Shown here: positions 1 to 6,093 of the stretch, one piece after another | How positions within the stretch are numbered: position 1 is the first letter of the stretch | Layout of the letters: every line of letters starts with the position of its first letter | Source of the DNA: an uncultured Clostridium sp. | GTDB taxonomy: Bacteria > Bacillota > Clostridia > TANB77 > CAG-508 | NCBI GenBank assembly: GCA_947062645.1 | Contig: CAMSQT010000077.1 | Location: 1 to 6,116, forward strand | DNA: 6,116 bases | Reading direction: 5' to 3' | The notes under the pieces: generated by a model | What the model was told of the DNA's origin: nothing | Databases searched by the model: none | Seen by the model: only the letters and a program-made list of their open reading frames with translations | Program-made: the position numbers and the translations under genes

Positions 1-93
1 TTTGTTTCGCTTTATTGCTAGACCTAAACTTTTGCTTTATAAAAAGGAGTCCTATTAAGGCCTTTTCCATCCTTCTGGTACAAATAAGAAGAG

Positions 94-126
94 AGTCAGC
101 TGCATGAAACTATCGTGTAACTGATT
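94..126. other. Imperfect 14-bp hairpin upstream of the first promoter
   Basis: The arms 94-107 and 113-126 pair with one C-A mismatch and a few G-T wobbles around a 5-base loop (AACTA). The hairpin is not followed by a T-run, so it does not look like an ordinary intrinsic terminator. It ends 11 bases before the -35 box of the promoter at 138-166. It could be the end of an upstream transcription unit, a repeat, or a regulatory site. The pairing is seen directly; the role is unknown. Apart from this and the promoter I see nothing supportable in 1-198; no convincing upstream gene end is visible. Confidence 0.45.
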
Positions 127-137
127 TGGTTGACCGA

Positions 138-166
138 TTGACAAATTATGTTGTCTGATATATAAT
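138..166 (+). promoter_or_regulatory. Sigma-A promoter, perfect consensus (TTGACA-17-TATAAT)
   Basis: TTGACA at 138-143 and TATAAT at 161-166 are separated by exactly 17 bases. Transcription would start near 173, leaving a leader of about 26 bases before the ATG at 199. Perfect boxes with ideal spacing suggest strong constitutive transcription of the 265-aa gene, stronger than the two other promoters in the window. Confidence 0.85.
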
Positions 167-198
167 GTTTTTATCATTCAATATAAGGAGGTCACAAT

Positions 199-996
199 AT
201 GAAAATTTTTGTTTTAAAGAATTCCCGGAGTGAATTTAGTGGAGTAATTCCTGGCACAATGTATGTTGTCGAAGATGGCAATAGAGATTTCTACTACTTA
301 GTAAGTCTCTTAAATCCAGAAGATATTCATTTTTTGGAAGCACCATTCGGCAATCTCCGAAAGACGAAGCAATTAGAAGATGTTCCTAAAAATCTTCTTA
401 AATTCCATCAACAAGTAACCAGCCTAGGTGATTCTTCTCTTTCTGTTGAAGAACTTTATGCTTTATTTAAGCAAGAACAAGAGAAAAAAGAGGAAGAAGA
501 ATTAAAAAGATACTGGGTGCATGACATGGAAACTACTTTGTTTGTAGTTCTTAATATCGGCAAAAGCTATCATAATGTTCGCCTTTCCTATAAAAATAGT
601 TCTTCTCGTGGTGAATTATTTATTTATACGCTAGACGATATTTGGAAAGTGAAGGTTTTTGAACATTTTGGTGGTGGAGTTGAACGTTCTATTACAAATA
701 TTGCAAGAGAACGGCAGGAATTTTCCAAGCAAGTAAAAAACTTAATGGAAAAAACCGATATGTCTTGGAATATTTGCAAATGCTTTATTGGAAAGTATCA
801 AGAGGAGGAAGCTATTAAAGTTTTAGAGCAGTTAAAAGAGGACCGGAAAGATCCTTGCATATGTTCTTACAACTTTTGGAGTAATTCTTCTTACATTTAT
901 GATCTTTCTTTCCGGGCTGGCGTTTGGGGACTGCGCTTTTTGCCAGAGAAAAAACAAGAATATATAGCCAACTATGCCTTTGGCAAGGTTGACTAA
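199..996 (+). CDS. Uncharacterised 265-aa protein, CGG-rich codon use
   Basis: I do not recognise this protein. The start is well supported: AAGGAGG at 185-191 lies 7 bases before the ATG, behind a perfect-consensus promoter. No signal peptide or membrane segment is apparent, so it is probably cytosolic. Residues about 85-105 are a Glu/Lys-rich, probably coiled-coil linker (QEQEKKEEEELKR) between an N-terminal part and a C-terminal part with several aromatics and two Cys pairs (CKC near residue 195, CIC near 220). It is monocistronic, between its own promoter and a strong terminator. Codon use differs from its neighbours: 4 of its 12 arginines are CGG (codons at 226, 712, 844 and 913), whereas the neighbouring replication genes use none. 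A +1 shift at the first CGG would reach a stop after six codons, so here CGG must be read as an ordinary triplet if the protein is made. This suggests horizontal acquisition; accessory or mobile-element cargo is possible but unproven. Confidence 0.75.
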   Translation: MKIFVLKNSRSEFSGVIPGTMYVVEDGNRDFYYLVSLLNPEDIHFLEAPFGNLRKTKQLEDVPKNLLKFHQQVTSLGDSSLSVEELYALFKQEQEKKEEEELKRYWVHDMETTLFVVLNIGKSYHNVRLSYKNSSSRGELFIYTLDDIWKVKVFEHFGGGVERSITNIARERQEFSKQVKNLMEKTDMSWNICKCFIGKYQEEEAIKVLEQLKEDRKDPCICSYNFWSNSSYIYDLSFRAGVWGLRFLPEKKQEYIANYAFGKVD

Positions 997-1005
997 GACC
1001 GCCCA

Positions 1006-1048
1006 GGATCCCTCTTATCTATACCAGAGGGGTTCTTTTCTTTGTCTT
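1006..1048 (+). terminator. Intrinsic terminator after the 265-aa gene
   Basis: A 10-bp stem (arms 1006-1015 and 1026-1035, with two G-T wobbles) around a 10-base loop begins 9 bases after the stop codon. It is followed by a T-rich tract, TTTTCTTTGTCTT. It isolates the 265-aa gene from the replication operon downstream. Confidence 0.85.
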
Positions 1049-1079
1049 AAAATAACTTTTGCAAAATTTCCTTAATCTC

Positions 1080-1108
1080 TTGAATTTTTTGTCTAAAAAA
1101 GATATAAT
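1080..1108 (+). promoter_or_regulatory. Sigma-A promoter of the replication operon (TTGAAT-17-TATAAT)
   Basis: TTGAAT at 1080-1085 and TATAAT at 1103-1108 are spaced by 17 bases. The start of transcription would be near 1115, about 29 bases before the ATG at 1144. The ribosome site AGGGG (1131-1135) lies 8 bases before that ATG. This promoter most likely serves both the DnaD-like gene and the helicase loader. Confidence 0.8.
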
Positions 1109-1143
1109 CTGTATTACAAGTTTAAGAATTAGGGGCGATAAAA

Positions 1144-2124
1144 ATGAAACTAGAACAAAAAGAAAAATCACTATTATTTTCTAGCACTACAATTCCAGAC
1201 ATTTTCTTTGCAGAACACTTATCTAGCTTACCTGGAGACTATTTAAAAATCTACCTTTATATGGTTTTTCTATCTAAATACGGAAAAGATATCAAACTAA
1301 ATGATTTATCTAAAAAATTAAATATTCCTCTTAAGACTATTAATGATGCAATGCAACATTTAGAAGAAAATGGCTTAATTTTGAAAAAAACGACTGGCTA
1401 TATTATTATGAATTTACAAGAAACTACACTTCATAATCTATATACCCCTAATTTGACCATGTCAAAAGAAAAGGTCGAGCAAACTGCTAAAAATCAGGCT
1501 AGGGCTAAGGTAATCGACCATATTAATAATATGTATTTTCAAGGAATTATGGGACCTTCTTGGTATAACGATATTGATTTATGGTTCACAAAATATCAAT
1601 TTGATGAACAAGTTATGATTGCTTTATTTGATTATTGTTATAAAAGAAGTGCTTTGCACAGAAACTATATCCAAACTGTCGCAGAGGCTTGGGCTTCTAA
1701 TCAAGTTAAAACGTGGAGTGATTTAGATCAGTATTACGAAAAACAAGAAAGTTTAAATAAATTTAAGAAAACCATTGCTAAGAAGCTTGGAAAACATGGC
1801 GGTTTAACACAATATGAAGAGGCTTATATTGAAAATTGGGTTTTGAATTTTGGTTATGATATGAATGTGATTGAGATTGCTTTAAAACGTACTACTTTAA
1901 AGCAAAATCCTACTTTTGAATATATTAATAGTGTCATTTGTGATTGGCATGAACGAAATCTAAAAACAGTCGCAGAGGTGCAAGCATTTTTAGAACAACG
2001 TAAAAAACAAGAAAAATCAGTTAAAGATTTAAAGTCTAAGGTAAATAAAGGTTCCTATGAGCAACGTTCTTATGATAATTTGGACTTTTTGTATGCCAAC
2101 CAAGTAAATAATCCTGCTAGTTAA
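1144..2124 (+). CDS. DnaD/DnaB-family replication initiation protein
   Basis: This is a 326-aa member of the Firmicutes DnaD/DnaB family, which remodels the origin and helps bring the replicative helicase onto DnaA-opened DNA. Residues about 15-95 look like the N-terminal winged-helix (DDBH1) domain, including a helix-turn-helix-like stretch near 50-80. Two C-terminal DDBH2 (DnaB_2) repeats follow. Each carries the family signature Y-x3-hydrophobic-x3-W: Y175-V179-W183 in the first and Y260-V264-W268 in the second. The tail (about 285-326) is charged and probably disordered, ending in an aromatic patch (LDFLYANQ). One winged helix plus two DDBH2 repeats resembles B. subtilis DnaB in order, but the protein is shorter; clostridial genomes commonly call it a DnaD domain protein. 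The helicase loader follows after 24 bases, the usual pairing. None of its seven arginines is CGG, and the frame is intact. Confidence 0.9.
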   Translation: MKLEQKEKSLLFSSTTIPDIFFAEHLSSLPGDYLKIYLYMVFLSKYGKDIKLNDLSKKLNIPLKTINDAMQHLEENGLILKKTTGYIIMNLQETTLHNLYTPNLTMSKEKVEQTAKNQARAKVIDHINNMYFQGIMGPSWYNDIDLWFTKYQFDEQVMIALFDYCYKRSALHRNYIQTVAEAWASNQVKTWSDLDQYYEKQESLNKFKKTIAKKLGKHGGLTQYEEAYIENWVLNFGYDMNVIEIALKRTTLKQNPTFEYINSVICDWHERNLKTVAEVQAFLEQRKKQEKSVKDLKSKVNKGSYEQRSYDNLDFLYANQVNNPAS

Positions 2125-2148
2125 CAAAAGGAAGGAATGAAATAAAAA

Positions 2149-3157
2149 ATGGCAAATGAGATTTTGCATTCTTTATTAAAAGAATATGAACAAAAGAAGT
2201 TAAGAGCAGAGTTAGCTTTAGAAAAAAGAAAAGAAGAATTATATGAAGAATTACCAAGGCTAAGAGAGTTAGAAAGTGATTTAAATCATTTTGCTATTGT
2301 AACAAGTAAAAATATTCTTTTACATAATACTTCTTCTTTGGAAGATTTAAATAATAAAATAAAGAAATTAAAAGAAGAAAAGTTGACTATTTTAAAAGAA
2401 GCCAATCTTCCTGAGCGGTTTTTTATCTCCTAATTATGATTGTATGATTTGCCAAGATACACGGCTATATAGCGGGAAACAATTATAAAACTGAAATGTG
2501 TAATTGCTTGAAACAAAAACTTTTAGATGCTTCTTTTCATAAGTCTAACATGGCAAATTTGGATAAAGAAAACTTTGATACTTTTAATCAGAATTTATTT
2601 TCAGCAGAAGTAGATGTGGCAAAATATCGTTTTAATATTTCGCCAAGAACTAATATTGAAAATATTAGACAAAAATGTATGGAATTTGTGGAAAATTTTA
2701 ATCAGCCAGAGGGTAAAAATTTATTGTTTACAGGTAATACTGGTTTACGGTAAGACTTTTATGTCGAATTGTATTGCTAATGAATTGTTGAAATCTGGTA
2801 AAACTGTACTTTACCAAACTGCTCCTGTTTTGCTAGAGAGCGTAATTGATTATAAGATGAGTAAGCAAAAAAACTTTGCCGATAATATTGTTAATTCTGT
2901 TTTAAATGTGGATTTGTTGATTATTGATGATTTGGGTACTGAGAGTTTAAATAGTATGAAATTAAGTGAGCTATTTACGATTTTAAATACTAGAATTTTG
3001 AATTTGAATCATAAGGTGACTAAGACCATTATTTCAACAAATTTAAGTATTAAGGATATTTTCCAAAGCTATGAAGAACGCATCCGGTTCTCGTATTGCT
3101 GGCTATTATGATATTTATTGCTTCTTTGGAGAAGATTTAAGATTTAAAAAGAACTAA
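2149..3157 (+). CDS. dnaI: DnaI/DnaC-type helicase loader ATPase, read through four +1 shifts at CGG
   Basis: This gene encodes the AAA+ loader that delivers the replicative helicase to the origin. Conventional reading stops at 2431-2433 after 94 codons. Skipping one base at 2416, 2462, 2748 and 3085 gives a continuous 334-aa protein, a normal length for the family. Reconstructed parts: Lys/Glu-rich helical N-terminal domain 1-85 (helicase-binding in relatives); zinc motif C98-x2-C101 and C117-x-C119; Walker A GNTGLGKT at 195-202; Walker B LLIIDD at 255-260; sensor 1 region with N297; arginine-finger region R310/R314; C-terminal GEDLRFKKN. Every shift falls at an in-frame CGG and yields glycine (residues 90, 105, 200 and 312). 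No other CGG codon exists in the gene. The start is ATG 2149, with an AAGGA 12 bases upstream, 24 bases after the DnaD-like gene. A pseudogene or sequencing errors remain possible, but every motif is intact and the defects are uniform, which favours a functional, recoded gene. Confidence 0.85.
2413..2419 (+). other. +1 shift site 1 (GAG CGG T)
   Basis: In frame the codons read GAG then CGG, followed by TTT TTT ATC TCC and stop TAA at 2431. Skipping C2416 gives GAG GGT TTT TTA TCT CCT, encoding PEGFLSP and leading straight into the zinc motif YDCMIC. A T-run (2419-2424) follows, so taken alone this site could also be explained by one extra T; the other three sites favour CGG. The site sits at the boundary between the N-terminal domain and the zinc-binding segment. 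Confidence 0.7.
2459..2465 (+). other. +1 shift site 2 (ACA CGG C)
   Basis: After site 1 the frame reads GAT ACA CGG CTA and meets TAA at 2486. Skipping one base at CGG (C2462) gives GAT ACA GGC TAT ATA, that is DTGYI, the sequence expected next to the first zinc cysteine pair in this family. The frame then continues to the second pair, CNC, at residues 117-119. There is no homopolymer here apart from the ACAC repeat. Confidence 0.8.
2745..2751 (+). other. +1 shift site 3 (TTA CGG T) inside Walker A
   Basis: The frame reads GGT TTA CGG and then TAA (2751-2753) immediately. Skipping C2748 gives GGT TTA GGT AAG ACT, restoring the P-loop GNTGLGKT. The glycine gained (G200) is the near-invariant residue before the catalytic lysine. 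This site therefore shows both that a shift is required and that glycine, not arginine, is the expected residue. Confidence 0.85.
3082..3088 (+). other. +1 shift site 4 (ATC CGG T)
   Basis: The frame reads GAA CGC ATC CGG TTC TCG and reaches TGA at 3109. Skipping one C at 3084/3085 gives CGC ATC GGT TCT CGT ATT GCT GGC, that is RIGSRIAG, the arginine-finger region typical of DnaC/IstB-type ATPases. The reading then continues to a natural end at TAA 3155-3157. Confidence 0.8.
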
Positions 3158-3162
3158 TTTTA

Positions 3163-3192
3163 AAAGCGATGTTTTTAAAAAACATCGCTTTA
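3163..3192. terminator. Bidirectional terminator between the helicase loader and gyrA
   Basis: Arms 3163-3173 and 3181-3191 (AAAGCGATGTT and its complement) form an 11-bp perfect stem, extendable by two A-T pairs. The flanks give CTTTATTTGTTT on the + side and CTTTTAAAATT on the - side. It lies 5 bases after the loader stop codon and 6 bases beyond the gyrA stop codon. It is well placed to end both convergent transcripts. Confidence 0.85.
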
Positions 3193-3197
3193 TTTGT

Positions 3198-5684
3198 TTA
3201 CATATCTATTGTTGTTTGTCCATCATTTTCTTCACTTTCTTCTTGCACTTCATTACTTAAAATTTCTACGCTTACAACTTTTCCGCCGTCATTGGTTCTC
3301 ATTAGGGTTACTCCTTGGGTTGATCTTCCTAAGACGCTTATATCGTCTACTTTTAGTCTTATGATGGTTCCTGTGTTGGTTACTAACATAACATCTTCGC
3401 CTTCTACTGCGATTCTTACACCTATTAGTTCTCCCGTTTTTGGTGTGATTTTATAGGTGATTACTCCTTTTCCACCTCTGTTTTGTACTCTATATTCGTC
3501 TAGTTCAGTTCTTTTTCCAAATCCATTTTCTGTGATGGCAAGTAGGGTTGCTTTTCCTCCTGCTATGACAGATTCCATACCGATTACTTCGTCGTCACTA
3601 TCTACTCTGATTCCGATTACGCCTTGGGCTACTCTTCCGATTGGACGTACGTCTTTTTCGTCAAAGGTGATACTCATTCCTTTTCTGGTTACTAATACAA
3701 CATTGTCTTCTCCGTCTGTTAGTCTAACACCGATTAGTTCGTCGTCTTCTTTTAGGGTTATTCCTTGTAATCCGGTTTTTCTGCTTGAGTCGTATTCTTT
3801 TAGGGCTGTTTTCTTGATTAATCCGTTTTTAGTTGCCATTAGTAGATATTTTCCGTCAGCAAAGTTTTGTAAAGGAATAACAGCTGATACTTTTTCTCCA
3901 GCATCTAGGCTAAGTAGATTTACGATAGCAGTTCCTCTTGCCGTTCTTCCGGCTTCTGGGATTTCGTAACCTCTTAGTTTGTATAGTTTTCCTTTGTTGG
4001 TGAAGAATAGAATCGTGTCATGGGTTGAGGCTGTGAAGATTTGTTTTACAAAGTCTTCTTCTCTGGTTGCCATTCCTGTGATTCCTTTTCCTCCTCTTTT
4101 TTGGCTTCTATAAGTGTCGATTGGCATTCTTTTGATGTAACCAAAGTGTGTTAGGGCTACTACGGTTTGTTCTTCTTTGATTAGGTCTTCGATGTCTATT
4201 TCTCCTTCGGCTGCTACAATTTTAGTCTTTCTTTCGTCTCCAAATTTGTCTTTGATTTCGGTTAGTTCTTCTTTTATGATTTCAAATACTAGTCTTTCGC
4301 TGTTTAGGATGTCTCTTAAATGTGCGATTAGTTCCATTAATTGGTTGTATTCGTCGTCTATTTTTTCACGTTGCAAACCTGATAGTGTTTTTAGTCTCAT
4401 GTCTAGGATGGCTTGTGCTTGGATATCACTTAGTCCAAATCGTTCCATTAATCTTTCTTTTGGGTCGTCATAAGAGGCTCTTATGATGTTGATTACTTCA
4501 TCGATGTTGTCTAGTGCTATTTTTAATCCTTCTAAGATGTGGGCTCTTGCTAGGGCTTTGTCTAACTCAAATTGGGTTCTTCTTAGGATAACGTCTTTTC
4601 TATGGTCTATGTAGCAGTCTAGGCATTGTCTTAAGGTTAAGATTTTTGGTTCGCCATTTACTAAGGCTAACATGATAATTCCAAAGGTTGTTTGCATTTG
4701 GGTATGTTTGAATAGTTGATTTAGTACGACTTGTGGATTAGCATCTCTTTTTAATTCGATTACCACTCTTACTCTTTCTTTTCTATCAGATTCGTCTCGA
4801 CATTCGCTTATTCCTTCTACTTTTCTTTCTTTGGAAAGATCAGAAATAGCTTTGATTAGGTTTGCTTTGTTTACTTGGTATGGTAAGGATGATACGATAA
4901 TTCTTTGTCTGTTTCCACTCATTTCTTCGATTTCGGTTTCTGCTCGTAGGGTGATTTTTCCTCTTCCTGTTTTGTAGGCTTGTTTGATGCCTTCCATTCC
5001 TAAAATAATTCCTTCGGTTGGAAAGTCTGGCCCTTTTATGACATTCATTAGGTCTTCGTCTGTTACTTCGTCTTCGTCTATAATTTTGATAATTCCGTTG
5101 ATTACTTCTGTTAGGTTGTGTGGTGGTATGTTGGTTGCCATTCCTACCGCGATTCCGGATGAACCGTTGATTAGTAAGGCTGGGATTCTTGCTGGTAATA
5201 CGGTTGGTTCTTGTAATCTGTCGTCATAGTTTGGCATGAAGTCTACTGTGTTTTTTTCGATGTCTGATAGCATGTATTCTGAGATTTTTGCCATTCTTGC
5301 TTCGGTGTACCTCATGGCAGCTGCTCCGTCTCCGTCAACTGAACCAAAGTTTCCATGTCCGTCGATTAGCATGTATCTCATAGAAAAGTCTTGGGCTAGT
5401 CTTACCATGGCATCATACACAGAACTGTCTCCATGTGGATGGTATCTTCCTAGTACGGATCCTACGGTATTGGCACATTTTCTGTATGGCTTGTCTGATG
5501 TGATTCCGTCTTCATGCATGGCATACAAAATTCTTCTATGCACTGGTTTTAGTCCGTCTCTTACATCTGGAAGGGCTCTTGATACGATTACGCTCATGGC
5601 GTAGTCGATGTAGGCTGTTCTCATTTCTTTTTCGATGTCACGTTCTATTATTTTTCCGTCCATTCTTTCTTGTCTTTCTTCCAT
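3198..5684 (-). CDS. gyrA: DNA gyrase subunit A
   Basis: The 828-aa GyrA cleaves and rejoins DNA in the A2B2 gyrase, which introduces negative supercoils using ATP hydrolysed by GyrB. The breakage-reunion domain (about 1-500) has the start motif MRTAYIDYAMSVIVSRALPD at 21-40. It also has the quinolone-determining stretch GRYHPHGDSSVYDA with S87 and D91 (equivalents of E. coli S83 and D87, both unmutated), and the catalytic tyrosine Y126 in AMRYTEARMAK. The C-terminal DNA-wrapping beta-pinwheel carries a GyrA box, QKRGGKG at 528-534, which separates it from ParC. A related NRGGKG lies at 735-740, and the tail is acidic (NEVQEESEEND). The ATG has GAGGG 8 bases upstream; M8 is a less likely alternative start. 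gyrB is not adjacent in this window. None of its 59 arginines is CGG and the frame is intact across many GGN codons, which makes it a useful control for the disrupted neighbour. Confidence 0.98.
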   Translation of the reverse strand: MEERQERMDGKIIERDIEKEMRTAYIDYAMSVIVSRALPDVRDGLKPVHRRILYAMHEDGITSDKPYRKCANTVGSVLGRYHPHGDSSVYDAMVRLAQDFSMRYMLIDGHGNFGSVDGDGAAAMRYTEARMAKISEYMLSDIEKNTVDFMPNYDDRLQEPTVLPARIPALLINGSSGIAVGMATNIPPHNLTEVINGIIKIIDEDEVTDEDLMNVIKGPDFPTEGIILGMEGIKQAYKTGRGKITLRAETEIEEMSGNRQRIIVSSLPYQVNKANLIKAISDLSKERKVEGISECRDESDRKERVRVVIELKRDANPQVVLNQLFKHTQMQTTFGIIMLALVNGEPKILTLRQCLDCYIDHRKDVILRRTQFELDKALARAHILEGLKIALDNIDEVINIIRASYDDPKERLMERFGLSDIQAQAILDMRLKTLSGLQREKIDDEYNQLMELIAHLRDILNSERLVFEIIKEELTEIKDKFGDERKTKIVAAEGEIDIEDLIKEEQTVVALTHFGYIKRMPIDTYRSQKRGGKGITGMATREEDFVKQIFTASTHDTILFFTNKGKLYKLRGYEIPEAGRTARGTAIVNLLSLDAGEKVSAVIPLQNFADGKYLLMATKNGLIKKTALKEYDSSRKTGLQGITLKEDDELIGVRLTDGEDNVVLVTRKGMSITFDEKDVRPIGRVAQGVIGIRVDSDDEVIGMESVIAGGKATLLAITENGFGKRTELDEYRVQNRGGKGVITYKITPKTGELIGVRIAVEGEDVMLVTNTGTIIRLKVDDISVLGRSTQGVTLMRTNDGGKVVSVEILSNEVQEESEENDGQTTIDM

Positions 5685-5721
5685 TTTTGGTTCCCTCTTT
5701 TCTTTGTTTTTTTCTGTTTAC

Positions 5722-5750
5722 ATTATACTAAATCTCTTTTTTTTTTGCAA
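5722..5750 (-). promoter_or_regulatory. gyrA promoter (TTGCAA-17-TATAAT) with A10 spacer
   Basis: On the - strand, TTGCAA (5750-5745) and TATAAT (5727-5722) are 17 bases apart. Transcription would start near 5715, about 30 bases before the gyrA ATG. The spacer opens with an uninterrupted tract of ten A (5746-5737), part of it overlapping the -35 box. The -35 box matches the consensus at 4 of 6 positions. Confidence 0.75.
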
Positions 5751-5811
5751 GGTTTTTGGGGGCTTTTTTCGTATTTTTGTTTAGGGGTTTTGGCTTTTTA
5801 GGATTATGGTT

Positions 5812-6093
5812 TTATTTTAAACAATTTATCATTAAATTGACGCCATCGATGAAGCCTTGTTTGTAAAATTCTTGGTTGTATTGTGCTATTTTGATGCTGT
5901 AGTTTTCTTCAATCTTTTCAAAGGCTTTTTGTAGTTCTGTTGGTTTGTTGGTGTCTTCTAATAGCTGTTTTACGTTAATTTCTTTTATTTGGTCTTTTAT
6001 TTTTTGGTTGGCTTGTTTTATTTTGTTATCTAACTTTTTTTCTTCTGCTTGATAGATTTTTTCTATCATGTCTTTGTTTTTGATTTCTTCCAT
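5812..6093 (-). CDS. Small lysine-rich, arginine-free protein (93 aa), unknown function
   Basis: I do not recognise this protein with confidence. The start is well supported: AAGGAGG (6109-6103) lies 9 bases before the ATG. Residues about 5-70 are rich in Lys, Glu, Gln and Ile and should form long helices, probably a coiled coil. The C-terminus, EFYKQGFIDGVNLMINCLK, has the aromatic-x2-GF-x-DG-x-x-LM pattern seen at the ends of several small Firmicutes proteins of unknown function; this is a loose resemblance, not an assignment. There are no arginines and no predicted membrane segment or signal peptide. It lies 127 bases upstream of gyrA on the same strand, without a clear terminator between, so some readthrough into gyrA is possible, although gyrA has its own promoter. 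Its own promoter lies outside the window. Confidence 0.7.
   Translation of the reverse strand: MEEIKNKDMIEKIYQAEEKKLDNKIKQANQKIKDQIKEINVKQLLEDTNKPTELQKAFEKIEENYSIKIAQYNQEFYKQGFIDGVNLMINCLK

Noticed and set aside
42..66. Possible terminator AAAAGG...CCTTTT
   Set aside because: The stem is only six mostly A-T pairs with a 13-base loop, and the following sequence is not a clean T-run.
1..107. C-terminal end of an upstream gene reading through positions 3-107
   Set aside because: The frame is open for only 34 codons, to a TGA inside the hairpin, and shows no recognisable domain. An open stretch this short at the window edge is not evidence for a gene.
2137..2145. A minimal ATG AAA TAA leader between the DnaD-like gene and the loader
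   Set aside because: It has a GGA-type site close upstream, but three-codon frames arise often by chance in AT-rich spacers, and nothing else supports a regulatory role.
2496..3111. Two separate overlapping genes at 2496-2753 and 2614-3111 in different frames
   Set aside because: The first begins with MCNCLKQK, the second zinc cysteine pair of the loader, so it is an internal fragment. In the second, only the part after 2749 matches the loader; its earlier part is an out-of-frame shadow. Neither has a convincing ribosome site.
2149..3157. The helicase loader as an ordinary decaying pseudogene
   Set aside because: All four lesions are one extra base at an in-frame CGG. The conserved motifs are intact and there is no in-frame stop or deletion once the shifts are allowed. 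Decay would give mixed lesion types. It cannot be fully excluded without checking for a second copy.
2149..3157. The four frameshifts as systematic sequencing or assembly errors
   Set aside because: gyrA, read over 828 codons with many GG-containing glycine codons, has none, and neither has the DnaD-like gene. A sequencer does not know codon phase, yet every extra base creates an in-phase CGG. Raw reads are still the decisive check.
3198..5684. Topoisomerase IV subunit A (ParC) instead of GyrA
   Set aside because: The protein has a GyrA box (QKRGGKG at 528-534), GyrA-like length and a full C-terminal pinwheel.
5750..5810. G-rich tracts (GGGGG, GGGG) between the small gene and gyrA, as a G-quadruplex
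   Set aside because: Only two tracts have four or more G; the others are GG with uneven spacing, so at best a weak two-layer structure. It is more likely low-complexity T/G-rich spacer.
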